From Arthrobacter sp. CJ23 (lineage in GTDB: Bacteria > Actinomycetota > Actinomycetes > Actinomycetales > Micrococcaceae): a stretch of DNA of 64,000 nt. Under the pieces are notes generated by a model that was not told where the DNA came from, did not search any database, and worked only from the letters and a program-made list of their open reading frames with translations. The stretch covers positions 3,658,001 to 3,722,000 of the forward strand of contig NZ_CP102950.1 in NCBI RefSeq assembly GCF_024741795.1, given 5' to 3'. The position numbers and the translations under genes were made by a program. Below, piece after piece: positions 23,958-33,126 of this stretch (position 1 is the stretch's first letter; each line of letters starts with the position of its first letter).

Positions 23958-24776
23958 ATGCCCGACGAGAAGAACGCCGCTGCGGCCAAGGCGCCCAACG
24001 CACCGCAGCACTACGGCGAAGCCGCATTCTTCGACGTCGACAACACCTTGATGAAGGGCGCCAGCCTCTTCCACGTGGCGCGCAAGATGTACGAACGCAA
24101 GGCGTTCACGTTGTCGCAGGCCGCCGGATTCGCGTGGAAGCAGTTCAAGTTCGTGCTGCGCGGCGAGAACATGGACGATGTGCACTCGGTGCGGGATTCC
24201 GCCCTGACGCTCGCGGCCGGCATCTCCGTGGCCGATGTCAAGGAACTCGGCGAAGAGGTCTACGACGAAATGATCGAGTCGCGGATCTGGCCGGGCACCA
24301 AGGCCCTGGCCGAACAGCACCTGCGGGTCGGCAGGAGGGTGTGGCTGGTGACGGCGACGCCCATTGAAGTGGCCAGCGTCATCGCCACCCGGCTCGGCCT
24401 GACGGGCGCGCTCGGCACGGTCGGCGAAATCCACGACGGCAAGTACACCGGCCAACTGGTGGGCGATATCCTCCACGGCCCCGCCAAGGCCGTGGCGGTC
24501 AAGCGCGTAGCCGAGGAAGAGGGCCTGGACCTTGACCGCTGCTGGGCGTACAGCGACTCGCACAACGACATCCCGCTGCTGACCCTGGTGGGCCACCCGG
24601 TGGTCATCAACCCGGACGCGTCCCTGCGCCGCCATGCCCGGGAGAACAACTGGCCCGTGTACGACTTCCGCTCCGGCCGCCGTGCCGCCACCCTCGGGCT
24701 GAAGGCCGCGACCGTTGGCGGTGCCGTGTACGGCCTGTGGCGGGGCTTCTCCAAGTTCCGCGGGCCGCGCGTCTAA
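23958..24776 (+). CDS. HAD-IB family hydrolase (SerB1-like phosphatase)
   Basis: A 272-residue HAD hydrolase. Motif I FFDVDNTLMKG near residue 23 (nucleophile Asp), motif II VWLVTATPIEV near 131 and motif III-IV AYSDSHNDIPLL near 193 are complete. The cap is the helical IB type. The C-terminus has a possible single helix (GLKAATVGGAVYGLWRGF), seen in actinobacterial homologues called SerB1 or CicA-like. The physiological substrate is not settled; phosphoserine is possible. TAGACT at 23946-23951 lies six bases before the ATG. Confidence 0.9.
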   Translation: MPDEKNAAAAKAPNAPQHYGEAAFFDVDNTLMKGASLFHVARKMYERKAFTLSQAAGFAWKQFKFVLRGENMDDVHSVRDSALTLAAGISVADVKELGEEVYDEMIESRIWPGTKALAEQHLRVGRRVWLVTATPIEVASVIATRLGLTGALGTVGEIHDGKYTGQLVGDILHGPAKAVAVKRVAEEEGLDLDRCWAYSDSHNDIPLLTLVGHPVVINPDASLRRHARENNWPVYDFRSGRRAATLGLKAATVGGAVYGLWRGFSKFRGPRV

Positions 24777-24843
24777 ATCCACACCCGGCGTCGCGGCTGA
24801 CTGCCCGACGGCGAAACGCCGCCGTCGGCCCCACCCAGGACGC

Positions 24844-24878
24844 AAAAATGCCCGCCACCTCGGAAGGTGACGGGCATT
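24844..24878 (-). terminator. Intrinsic terminator of the bS22 gene
   Basis: On the minus strand AATGCCCGTCACCT and AGGTGGCGGGCATT form a 14-bp stem with one G-U pair and a TCCG loop, followed by TTTTT. It stands about 20 bp after the bS22 stop and may also stop the convergent HAD gene. Confidence 0.85.
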
Positions 24879-24897
24879 CACGCTTTGTGAAGTATCT

Positions 24898-24996
24898 CTA
24901 CTTCTTATTGCGGCGCTGGTGACGGGTCTTGCGAAGCAGCTTGCGGTGCTTCTTCTTGGCCATACGCTTGCGGCGCTTCTTAATAACTGAACCCAC
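24898..24996 (-). CDS. Small ribosomal protein bS22 (AURKAIP1/COX24 domain)
   Basis: A 32-residue, extremely basic peptide beginning GSVIKKRRKRMAKKKHRK and ending QRRNKK. It matches the actinobacterial 30S protein bS22, relative of mitochondrial mS38, seen in mycobacterial ribosome structures. The start is GTG 24996 with AAGGAA five bases upstream. It is usually missed by gene callers because of length. It lies beside a HTH gene, the same pair as Rv0500A/Rv0500B in M. tuberculosis (from memory). Confidence 0.92.
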   Translation of the reverse strand: MGSVIKKRRKRMAKKKHRKLLRKTRHQRRNKK

Positions 24997-25169
24997 GAAA
25001 GTTCCTTACCAAACTAGATGAAGATCCTGTCCGCTGGGTGAGGCCTTGAGCTGAGCAACAGACTCGTCAACTGACAGATTCTTACAATGACGTAAAACGT
25101 TCCTTAACAGGGTACCGCCTATCCGGGGCACCCAATGACCGCCGTCCGCTCAACGGACCACAGCAGGCC

Positions 25170-25382
25170 TCAGGCCGACTCGGATTGTCCGTCCACGATG
25201 GCACTCTTGAGATACTGCGCCACAGCTTCTTCGGGAACGCGGAAGGACCGGCCAAACCTGACGGCAGGCATTTCCCCGGAATGGACCAAGCGGTACACGG
25301 TCATTTTGGAAACACGCAGGACCTCGGCTACTTCTGCCACGGTCATGAAGCGTGCGTTCGAGAAGTTAGCCCCTGAAGACAT
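25170..25382 (-). CDS. Helix-turn-helix (excisionase/MerR-like) DNA-binding protein
   Basis: A 70-residue protein that is nearly all one winged HTH: FMTVAEVAEVLRVSKMTVYR then LVHSGEMPAVRFGRSFRVPE. It is the excisionase-family domain found alone in a conserved actinobacterial gene linked to bS22. ATG 25382 is preceded by AAAGGA. A longer frame from 25424 lacks support. Unlike phage excisionases it is in a housekeeping setting, so a regulator or nucleoid role is more likely. Confidence 0.88.
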   Translation of the reverse strand: MSSGANFSNARFMTVAEVAEVLRVSKMTVYRLVHSGEMPAVRFGRSFRVPEEAVAQYLKSAIVDGQSESA

Positions 25383-25541
25383 TTCTCTTATTCCTTTGCT
25401 CTCAGCTCGCGACAGTGACGCCACGAAATTGCCTGGGTCCGTCGATGCTGAGCCATCAATCTAACCATCTGCTAGATACTCTAGGTGCTGATGGTGCCGC
25501 TGTGAAAGTGTCTGGGCCAAATCCGCGTTCCCGGGAGGGGC

Positions 25542-26690
25542 CTAGGCGGCCGTAGCCAGCCGGCGCTTCCGGGCAGAGGCGGCGAGCTGGTCCAGCACGG
25601 ACACCGTGACGTCCCATTCCATGCAGGCATCGGTGACGCTCTGGCCGTAGACGAGCTCGGCGGAACCGGAGAGCTGTTCCGAGACGTCCAAGTTCTGGGC
25701 GCCGCCCACGAGGAAGCTTTCGAGCATGACGCCTGCGATCGGGGAGGACTCCCCGGCCTCAAGCTGCGCACCGATTTCGAGGGCCACCTCGGCCTGTCGG
25801 TGGTGGCTCTTGCCGCTGTTGGCATGGCTGGCGTCCACGATCAGGCGCGGGTTCAGGCCCTTGGCCGAGAGGCGCCCGGAGGCCGCTGCGACGTCGTCGG
25901 CAGAGTAGTTGGGTCCCTTGCGTCCGCCGCGCAGGATGACGTGGGTGTCCGGGTTTCCGGCGGTGGCCACCAGGGCCGCACGGCCATCGCCGTCGATCCC
26001 GAGGAAGGCCTGCTGCGCTGCAGCGGCACCGCAGGCGTCGATCGCGACCTGTAGGTCGCCGTCGGTCCCGTTCTTGAAGCCGATCGGCATGGACAGCCCG
26101 GACGCGAGCTGGCGATGGATCTGGCTTTCGGTGGTGCGGGCACCGATGGCGCCCCAGGAGACGAGGTCGGCCATGTACTGGGGGCTGATCGGCTCGAGGA
26201 ATTCGGTGGCGGTGGGCAGGCCCAGGGCAGTCACCTGGTGCAGGAAGCCGCGGGCGGCGCGCAGGCCGGCGGCGATGTCGTGGCTGCCGTCCAGGTGGGG
26301 ATCGTTGATGAGGCCCTTCCAGCCGACGGTGGTGCGCGGTTTTTCGAAGTACGCCCGCATGACCACCAGCAGGTCTTCCTTGTGCTTTTCGGCCTGGCTG
26401 ACCAGGCGGCGGGCGTATTCGAGCCCCGCCTTGGGATCGTGGATGGAGCACGGTCCCACGATCACCAGGAGGCGGTCATCCACGCCGTCCATGATGGCGC
26501 GGACTTCGTCGCGGCCACGTTCGACGACGGCTGCGGTCTTCTCGTTCAGCGGCAGCTCGGCGATCACTTCCTGCGGGGCGGGAAGGGGCTCGAAGCGGCC
26601 GACGCGCAGGTTCGACGTCGACGGCTGGCTGGCGCCGCCGCTCAGGGCGCTGCCTTCGGTTTCGGTGGTTTCTGCGGCGATGCTGGTCAT
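25542..26690 (-). CDS. 3-deoxy-7-phosphoheptulonate synthase (class I DAHP synthase)
   Basis: A 382-residue enzyme for the first step of aromatic amino acid synthesis: PEP plus erythrose 4-phosphate to DAHP. Class I features are GPCSIHDPKAGLEYARRL near residue 78, KPRTTVGWKGLINDPHLDGS near 113, GARTTESQIHR near 180 and DASHANSGKSHHRQ near 305, with metal-binding residues in place. It is similar to E. coli AroF/G/H. The leader in front encodes an aromatic-rich peptide and stem-loops, so expression is probably controlled by attenuation in addition to feedback inhibition. Confidence 0.95.
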   Translation of the reverse strand: MTSIAAETTETEGSALSGGASQPSTSNLRVGRFEPLPAPQEVIAELPLNEKTAAVVERGRDEVRAIMDGVDDRLLVIVGPCSIHDPKAGLEYARRLVSQAEKHKEDLLVVMRAYFEKPRTTVGWKGLINDPHLDGSHDIAAGLRAARGFLHQVTALGLPTATEFLEPISPQYMADLVSWGAIGARTTESQIHRQLASGLSMPIGFKNGTDGDLQVAIDACGAAAAQQAFLGIDGDGRAALVATAGNPDTHVILRGGRKGPNYSADDVAAASGRLSAKGLNPRLIVDASHANSGKSHHRQAEVALEIGAQLEAGESSPIAGVMLESFLVGGAQNLDVSEQLSGSAELVYGQSVTDACMEWDVTVSVLDQLAASARKRRLATAA

Positions 26691-26731
26691 GATGGGTCCT
26701 GTTCCGGATGTGGAGCGGGTCCCAGTTCAGA

Positions 26732-26833
26732 ACCCGCCGGATATGGCGAAGGGCAGAGAATGATCTCTGCCCTGTTGGCTCTGAAGGTGTGTTGGATGCG
26801 TGTCAGTGCGACGCGGGCCCCTCCAGAGCCAAC
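26732..26833 (-). promoter_or_regulatory. Transcription attenuator of the DAHP synthase gene
   Basis: Minus-strand segment 1 (26833-26820, GTTGGCTCTGGAGG), inside the leader ORF just after the aromatic codons, is complementary to segment 2 (26787-26774, CCTTCAGAGCCAAC) over 14 positions with one G-U pair. Directly after comes a 10-bp hairpin AGGGCAGAGA/TCTCTGCCCT (26773-26750). A ribosome stalled at Trp/Tyr/Phe codons would cover segment 1 and change the fold. No U-tract follows the second hairpin, so the exact termination step is uncertain. Confidence 0.6.
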
Positions 26834-26862
26834 GAAAAATACGCATACCAACGGTTAGTCAT
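26803..26862 (-). CDS. Aromatic leader peptide (attenuation) before DAHP synthase
   Basis: A 19-residue ORF, MTNRWYAYFSLALEGPASH, with Trp-Tyr-Ala-Tyr-Phe in a row: four aromatic codons in five. Its ATG lies exactly six bases after a -10 box TATGGT (26874-26869), so the message starts at the AUG. It ends 112 bp before the synthase gene. A ribosome-mediated attenuator upstream of aroF (aroR) is described in Corynebacterium glutamicum (from memory). This looks like its functional counterpart, with mixed aromatic codons so that several amino acids could be sensed. Confidence 0.78.
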   Translation of the reverse strand: MTNRWYAYFSLALEGPASH

Positions 26863-27076
26863 GGACACACCATAGCCCGGGCGTCCCGGGCCGGCCAAAT
26901 TCCGTCCACGATGTGGCGCCCTGGCGTTTCTGGGGCACCCGCCCCGGCTCCAGGAGCAACGGCCCGCGCGCCAAACCGCCGTCATGCACGCCGGCCCCCG
27001 AGTCATGATGAGAAAACGCTTCCCCGTACCCGCTAGGCTTTCTGTGGCAGCAAGTGTTTGGCAGAGGAAGGACTCC

Positions 27077-28090
27077 ATGGCGGGCAGACGCGAAACCCGG
27101 CGCATCGGCATCGCCGACGTCGCCCTCAAGGCCGGAGTTTCCCATGCCACGGTGTCGCGGGTCATGAACGGGAACACCACCGTTGATCCCGTCATCGCGG
27201 CCCGGGTGCGGGCCGCCGCCACCGAGCTGAAATACAAGCCGAACCCCATGGGCCGCAGCCTGGCGCTGGGAAAATCGGACACGATCGGCATCGTGGTCCC
27301 GGATCTCTCCAACCCCACCTTCCAGGCCATCCTCCGCGGCCTCAGTGTCGCGGCCGCACGGGACGGCTACCGCGTGCTGATCGCCGATTCCTCCGAGGTC
27401 TCCAGCGAGGAAGCCATCCTGGCCGGTGAGGCCAGGCGCCGCTGCGACGGCGTGGTGCTCTGCGCCCCGCGCATGAGCGACGCAGAGCTGGAGGAGCTGG
27501 CCCCGTCCCTGTATCCGCTGGTCCTCATCAACCGCACCACCACCTCGGTTCCCACCCCCAGCCTGGTGGTGGACTACGGCCAGGGCATCCAGGAACTCGG
27601 CGCCCATCTGGTGGGCCTCGGCCACCGCCGGCTGCTCTACCTGACCGGCCCCAAGGCCAGTGCCTCGAATGTGCAGCGGCTCGCGGGCCTGAGGCAGTTC
27701 ACTGCCGACTTCCCCGAGGTGGAACTGCAGATCCTGCCTGGCGGGAACACCTTCGACGCCGGCTTTGAGGCAACGGACGCCGTGCAGGCCAGCGGCGCCA
27801 CGGGCATCCTGGTCTTCAACGACCTCGCCGCCATGGGGCTCCTCAACGGGCTCAGTGCGCGCGGCGTGCGCGTCCCCGAGGACATGTCCCTCACCGGCTT
27901 CGATGACATGCCGTTCGCGCGGTACACCATGCCTCCCCTCACCACGGCGGCGGTCCCTATTGCCAGCCTGGGCGACCTCGCCTGGCGGCGCATGCGGGAC
28001 CAGATCATGAACAACGACGCCGAGTCCCCCACCGACTACTTCGCGCCGCAGATGGAAATCCGGGGCAGCACAGGACCGGTCAGGGCGTAG
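27077..28090 (+). CDS. LacI family transcriptional regulator
   Basis: A 337-residue regulator. The N-terminal HTH (residues 8-30: [20 protein letters not shown]) is followed by the hinge [15 protein letters not shown] and [16 protein letters not shown]. The periplasmic-binding-like effector domain fills 60-337, with [13 protein letters not shown] and [20 protein letters not shown] near the end. I chose ATG 27077, preceded by GAGGAAGGA. An upstream ATG at 26984 adds 31 unsupported residues. No sugar gene is next to it, so the effector is unknown. Its last 11 bases overlap the end of the convergent FadR-type gene. Confidence 0.9.
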   Translation: MAGRRETRRIGIADVALKAGVSHATVSRVMNGNTTVDPVIAARVRAAATELKYKPNPMGRSLALGKSDTIGIVVPDLSNPTFQAILRGLSVAAARDGYRVLIADSSEVSSEEAILAGEARRRCDGVVLCAPRMSDAELEELAPSLYPLVLINRTTTSVPTPSLVVDYGQGIQELGAHLVGLGHRRLLYLTGPKASASNVQRLAGLRQFTADFPEVELQILPGGNTFDAGFEATDAVQASGATGILVFNDLAAMGLLNGLSARGVRVPEDMSLTGFDDMPFARYTMPPLTTAAVPIASLGDLAWRRMRDQIMNNDAESPTDYFAPQMEIRGSTGPVRA

Positions 28091-28781
28091 CCTTGGCGGC
28101 CTGCCCCATCCCCGCTTCGCGGTAGAAGCCGTGGATGTGCGCGGCCACCAGCCCGGCCGCGCGTGCGCCGTCGCCGTCGTTCACGGCCTGCAGGATGGCG
28201 CGGTGCTCGGACCGCAGGCGCGCGGCGGTGGCATCCCAGTCGGGCAGATTGGCCGTGAGCGCAGCGGCGTAGCCTTCAATCGCTTCCCGGAGCGAGCCCA
28301 TCATGGTGCTCACCACGGCATTTCCGGCCGCCTCCGCCAGCGCCAGGTGGAAGCGGACGTCCAGTCCGAGGAAGTCCTCGACGGCGGAGTGCGCGTCCAT
28401 CTCGTCCAGCAGCCTGGCGGCCTCCGCCAGGGCGGGGGCGTCCGCGGTGGCACGCGCCACCGCCCACGATTCCAGCAGGGCCCGCGTCTCCACGATGTCG
28501 GCGACGGGCAGGTGCTGGGTGGCGACATGGAGACGGAGCGCCGAGCCGAGTGCCGAGGCGGGCTCCGCGATGACCACGGTCCCCGCGTCCTTGCCCGAGC
28601 CGACTCCTGCGCGGACCACTCCCATGGCCTCGAGGATCCGGATGGCCTCCCGGACCGAGGTGCGGGACACCTGCAGCTGCTCGGCCAGGGCCCGCTCGGC
28701 CGGGAGCCGGCCGCCGAGAAGCAGCTGGCCATCGGAGAGTTGCTTCTCGATCCAGTGCAGGACGAGTTCGTGGGTACGCAT
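28080..28781 (-). CDS. FadR/GntR-family regulator, probable lactate repressor
   Basis: A 233-residue GntR regulator with an N-terminal winged helix ([26 protein letters not shown], residues about 23-48) and the all-helical FCD domain (about 85-225). His residues expected for metal or ligand binding lie in [14 protein letters not shown] and [12 protein letters not shown]. It is divergent from lldD, and the space between holds two mirrored TGGTnnGACCA-type operators, so it likely represses lldD and itself until L-lactate is present. TAAACT (28793-28788) six bases before the ATG indicates leaderless expression. Confidence 0.88.
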   Translation of the reverse strand: MRTHELVLHWIEKQLSDGQLLLGGRLPAERALAEQLQVSRTSVREAIRILEAMGVVRAGVGSGKDAGTVVIAEPASALGSALRLHVATQHLPVADIVETRALLESWAVARATADAPALAEAARLLDEMDAHSAVEDFLGLDVRFHLALAEAAGNAVVSTMMGSLREAIEGYAAALTANLPDWDATAARLRSEHRAILQAVNDGDGARAAGLVAAHIHGFYREAGMGQAAKATP

Positions 28782-28794
28782 AATCGAAGTTTAC

Positions 28795-28838
28795 TTGATG
28801 TGGTTGGACCACATGATCTAGAGTGTGGTCCAACCACA
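28795..28838 (+). promoter_or_regulatory. lldD promoter flanked by two mirrored GntR operators
   Basis: TTGATG (28795-28800) and TAGAGT (28819-28824) are 18 bp apart. Operator 1, TGTGGTTGGACCACA (28799-28813), lies between them. Operator 2, TGTGGTCCAACCACA (28824-28838), starts at the last base of the -10 and is the exact reverse complement of operator 1. Centres are 25 bp apart. This fits tight repression by a dimeric FadR-type protein of both divergent genes. Confidence 0.8.
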
Positions 28839-28859
28839 CAATCGAGTCCGGAGACAGCA

Positions 28860-30164
28860 ATGACGCAGACCATCCAGCCCACCACTCCGCTGAACGGCGC
28901 CAGCGGTGACGCCTCCGCACGCGGCGGCACCGCCGTCGGGCGCCCGCCGGCCCTCAAGCGGCGCGTGCCGAAGATCGCCGACCTGGCTCCGTTGATGCAG
29001 TTCAAGAAGCCGGACTTCAGCCAGGCCGCCCGCCTGCGCCGCGCCAGCACCATCTGGGAGCTGCGGGACATCGCCAAGCGCCGTACCCCGCAGGCCCCCT
29101 TCGACTACACCGACGGCGCCGCGGAAGCGGAGATCACCCTGCGCCGGGCCCGCGAGGCCTTCCAGGACATCGAGTTCCGGCCGGGCATCCTGCGCGACGT
29201 GTCCAGCATCGACCTCCGCACGGACATCCTGGGCAAGGAATCCCGGCTGCCCTTCGGCATCGCACCCACGGGCTTCACCCGCATGATGCAGTCCGAGGGC
29301 GAATACGCCGGCTCGCAGGCCGCGGAGGCCGCCGGCATTCCCTACACCCTGTCCACCATGGGCACCGCCTCCATCGAGGACGTGGCCGCCGCCGCCCCGA
29401 ACGGGCGCAACTGGTTCCAGCTATACCTGTGGACGGACCGCGAACGTTCGCTGGAACTCATCGAACGGGCCGCCGCGGCCGGGAACGATACCCTCATGGT
29501 CACGGTGGACACCGCCGTCGCCGGGGCCCGCCTGCGCGATGTCCGCAACGGCATGACCATTCCCCCGGCGCTGACCATCAAGACGGTCCTGGACGCCTCG
29601 TACCGCCCGGCCTGGTGGTTCAACTTCCTCACCCACGAGCCGCTGACGTTCGCCTCGCTCTCTCGCTACACCGGCACGGTGGCCGACCTCATCAATTCCA
29701 TGTTCGACCCCACCCTGACGTTCGATGACCTCGACTGGCTGCGCGAAACGTGGAAGGGCAAGCTGGTGGTCAAGGGCATCCAGACCGTGGACGACGCCCG
29801 CAAGGTGGTGGACCACGGCGCGGACGGCATCGTCCTCTCCAACCACGGCGGCCGCCAGCTGGACCGCGCACCGATCCCGTTCCACCTGCTGCCGGAGGTC
29901 TCCGCCGCGCTCAAGGGCAAGGCGGACATCATCCTGGACACCGGCATCATGAGCGGCGCCGACATCGTGGCCGCGCTGGCCCTGGGCGCGGACTTCACGC
30001 TGATCGGCCGCGCCTACCTCTACGGGCTCATGGCCGGCGGCCGGGCGGGCGTGGACCGGACCATCCAGATCCTGGAGAAGGACATGGCCCGCACCATGGC
30101 GCTCCTCGGCGTCAGCAAGGTCGCGGAACTCACCCCGGAGCACGTCCGGCTGCTGCAGAAGTAG
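28860..30164 (+). CDS. lldD: L-lactate dehydrogenase / alpha-hydroxy acid oxidase (FMN)
   Basis: A 434-residue FMN enzyme that oxidises L-lactate to pyruvate and passes electrons to the quinone pool. The TIM-barrel signatures are [20 protein letters not shown] near residue 80, [13 protein letters not shown] near 130, [11 protein letters not shown] near 183, [15 protein letters not shown] near 303 and the active-site [12 protein letters not shown] near 328, with catalytic His and Arg. A 35-residue N-terminal tail is extra. ATG 28860 with GGAG upstream is the start. The much longer open frame before it is only a GC artefact. The menaquinone genes in the window supply its probable acceptor. Confidence 0.93.
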   Translation: MTQTIQPTTPLNGASGDASARGGTAVGRPPALKRRVPKIADLAPLMQFKKPDFSQAARLRRASTIWELRDIAKRRTPQAPFDYTDGAAEAEITLRRAREAFQDIEFRPGILRDVSSIDLRTDILGKESRLPFGIAPTGFTRMMQSEGEYAGSQAAEAAGIPYTLSTMGTASIEDVAAAAPNGRNWFQLYLWTDRERSLELIERAAAAGNDTLMVTVDTAVAGARLRDVRNGMTIPPALTIKTVLDASYRPAWWFNFLTHEPLTFASLSRYTGTVADLINSMFDPTLTFDDLDWLRETWKGKLVVKGIQTVDDARKVVDHGADGIVLSNHGGRQLDRAPIPFHLLPEVSAALKGKADIILDTGIMSGADIVAALALGADFTLIGRAYLYGLMAGGRAGVDRTIQILEKDMARTMALLGVSKVAELTPEHVRLLQK

Positions 30165-30173
30165 CACCAAACA

Positions 30174-30235
30174 CAACTGACTCGCATTAGTGGTTGCTAT
30201 GAGGACTCAAAACAACCACTAATGCGAGTCAGTTG
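30174..30235. terminator. 23-bp perfect hairpin between convergent lldD and gdhA
   Basis: CAACTGACTCGCATTAGTGG begins the left arm (30174-30196). The right arm 30213-30235 is its exact reverse complement, with a 16-nt loop. Placed between convergent genes it can serve both strands. There is no T-run. The same design (long perfect stem, no T-tract) is seen at 4257 and 9321. Confidence 0.75.
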
Positions 30236-30248
30236 GGGTGGGAAAGGA

Positions 30249-31839
<1,591 letters not shown>

Positions 31840-32394
31840 TTACTTCTTCCGGCCGAACTTCGGCAGGTTGGGCAGGCTCGGCAGGTTCGCCAGAAGGTCG
31901 GCGGCCTTGGTTGCGGCGCGTCCCACCGTGCGTCCGATCTGCTGCGGAACAGTATCGTCCGCTCCGGGCTCGGCGGCCGTTTCGGGGAGCGCCGGGACCT
32001 GGGGCTCGACGGCGGTGACGGCCGTGGTGACGGCAGCGGCCGGCTTTTCCTTCGCTGCCTCGCCGGCGGGGCGGCCGTGCGTGGTTCCGGTGACGGGAAC
32101 GACGGCGGAGGGAACGACGGCGGTGGGGGCAGCGCCGACGTCGAACGTCTCCAGCCAGCTGGCGATGCCCGCCAAGGGCTTGGGGTTCAGCGCGTAGTAG
32201 CGCTTCTGGCCCTGGGCACGCATGCTGACGAGATCTGCCTCCCGCAGAACCTTCAAATGCTTCGAAATGGTGGGCTGGCTCGCAGCGAGCTCCTCCACCA
32301 GTTCACCTACAGCCTTGTCCCCAGAGCGGAGGGAAACCAGGATGTCGCGCCTGGTTGCCTCAGCAATGACGGCAAATACGTCGTCAGTCACCAT
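31840..32394 (-). CDS. ArsR-type HTH regulator with long Ala/Pro/Lys-rich tail
   Basis: A 184-residue protein. Residues 1-85 are a winged HTH of ArsR/SmtB type (ATRRDILVSLRSGDKAVGEL, ASQPTISKHLKVLREADLV, GQKRYYALNPKPL). No metal-binding cysteines are seen. Residues 90-184 are disordered, Ala/Val/Pro-rich, and end in a short amphipathic stretch LANLPSLPNLPKFGRKK. That tail is unusual for ArsR and may anchor or recruit a partner. ATG 32394 follows GGGAGA and has TAGGGT 7 bases upstream. Target genes are unknown. Confidence 0.8.
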   Translation of the reverse strand: MVTDDVFAVIAEATRRDILVSLRSGDKAVGELVEELAASQPTISKHLKVLREADLVSMRAQGQKRYYALNPKPLAGIASWLETFDVGAAPTAVVPSAVVPVTGTTHGRPAGEAAKEKPAAAVTTAVTAVEPQVPALPETAAEPGADDTVPQQIGRTVGRAATKAADLLANLPSLPNLPKFGRKK

Positions 32395-32585
32395 GTCTCC
32401 CACCCTAGCGACATATACGCCGATTGGCATCACTATTTCGCCGGGGTGAGGTTGGGGTGAGGACCGGAGTGCGCCGGGTTGCGGGCGGCGGATCGTTGAC
32501 CGGGCCGGGGGCCGGTGCTACAACGGAGTCACGGTCCGTCCGGCCTGCCAGGCCCCGGCCGCTGAGCAGCTTGGGGTGCGAGGCC

Positions 32586-33062
32586 ATGACTGACTATTTC
32601 CGCAGGCAGATGTTCAACATCATCGCTGGTGTGTTCCTGGCATTGTTCGTGCTCGTGTGGGCCACGGTCCTGCTGCGCGTCGGCACCTGGATCCCCACGG
32701 GCATCACAGCTGCCCCGGAGCTGAACGGGGCCCTGGTCACGGCTGCGGGCGTCCTGTCCACCTCGCTGAGTTCCCTGACGGCCTCCGCGCTGGGTTTCAC
32801 CATCGCCGAAGTGAAGCGGGACCATGCCGACGGCGGCGGCGCCGTTCCCGGCGTGAATCCGGTGGAGGTGGCGGAGCGGCTGTCCGGCCGGGTCATCTGC
32901 GCCATCATGGTCTACATGACCGTAGGCATGCTGGTCCTGGTCTTGTGGCTGTTCAAGGGACCCGCATCCACGGACCTGCTCGGAGCGTTCGCCCTGTCCC
33001 TGCTGGGCTGGCTCGTGGGGGCGGCCGGCGTGGTGTTCCAGACGGAGAAGACCGGGCGCTGA
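32586..33062 (+). CDS. Small hypothetical membrane protein
   Basis: A 158-residue protein with four hydrophobic segments: FNIIAGVFLALFVLVWATVLL (about 9-30), ALVTAAGVLSTSLSSLTASALGF (48-70), VICAIMVYMTVGMLVLVLWLF (100-122) and LGAFALSLLGWLVGAAGVVFQ (128-150). A charged loop (EVKRDHADGGG) sits between helices 2 and 3. I do not recognise a family. The start ATG 32586 gives a clean helix-first protein; the longer frame upstream is low complexity. Confidence 0.65.
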   Translation: MTDYFRRQMFNIIAGVFLALFVLVWATVLLRVGTWIPTGITAAPELNGALVTAAGVLSTSLSSLTASALGFTIAEVKRDHADGGGAVPGVNPVEVAERLSGRVICAIMVYMTVGMLVLVLWLFKGPASTDLLGAFALSLLGWLVGAAGVVFQTEKTGR

Positions 33063-33126
33063 CGGCTGCCCGCCAGCTTGACGGCTGCCCGCCCGCTGGA
33101 CGCAGGCGGCCTGCCGAAGCAAGCCT

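Larger units (their letters stand above)
26691..27076. other. Divergent control region: aromatic attenuator and LacI-gene promoter
   Basis: 386 bp without a conventional gene. The left half on the minus strand holds the leader peptide and attenuator of the DAHP synthase gene. The right half carries the plus-strand promoter of the LacI gene, with TAGGCT (27034-27039) as -10. An imperfect LacI-type site GAAAACGCTTCC (27012-27023) lies just before it and would suit autoregulation. Confidence 0.5.

Noticed and set aside
28131..28859. Extension of lldD to a 677-residue protein
   Set aside because: The added part runs antisense through the FadR-type gene and across its operators; ATG 28860 has an RBS.
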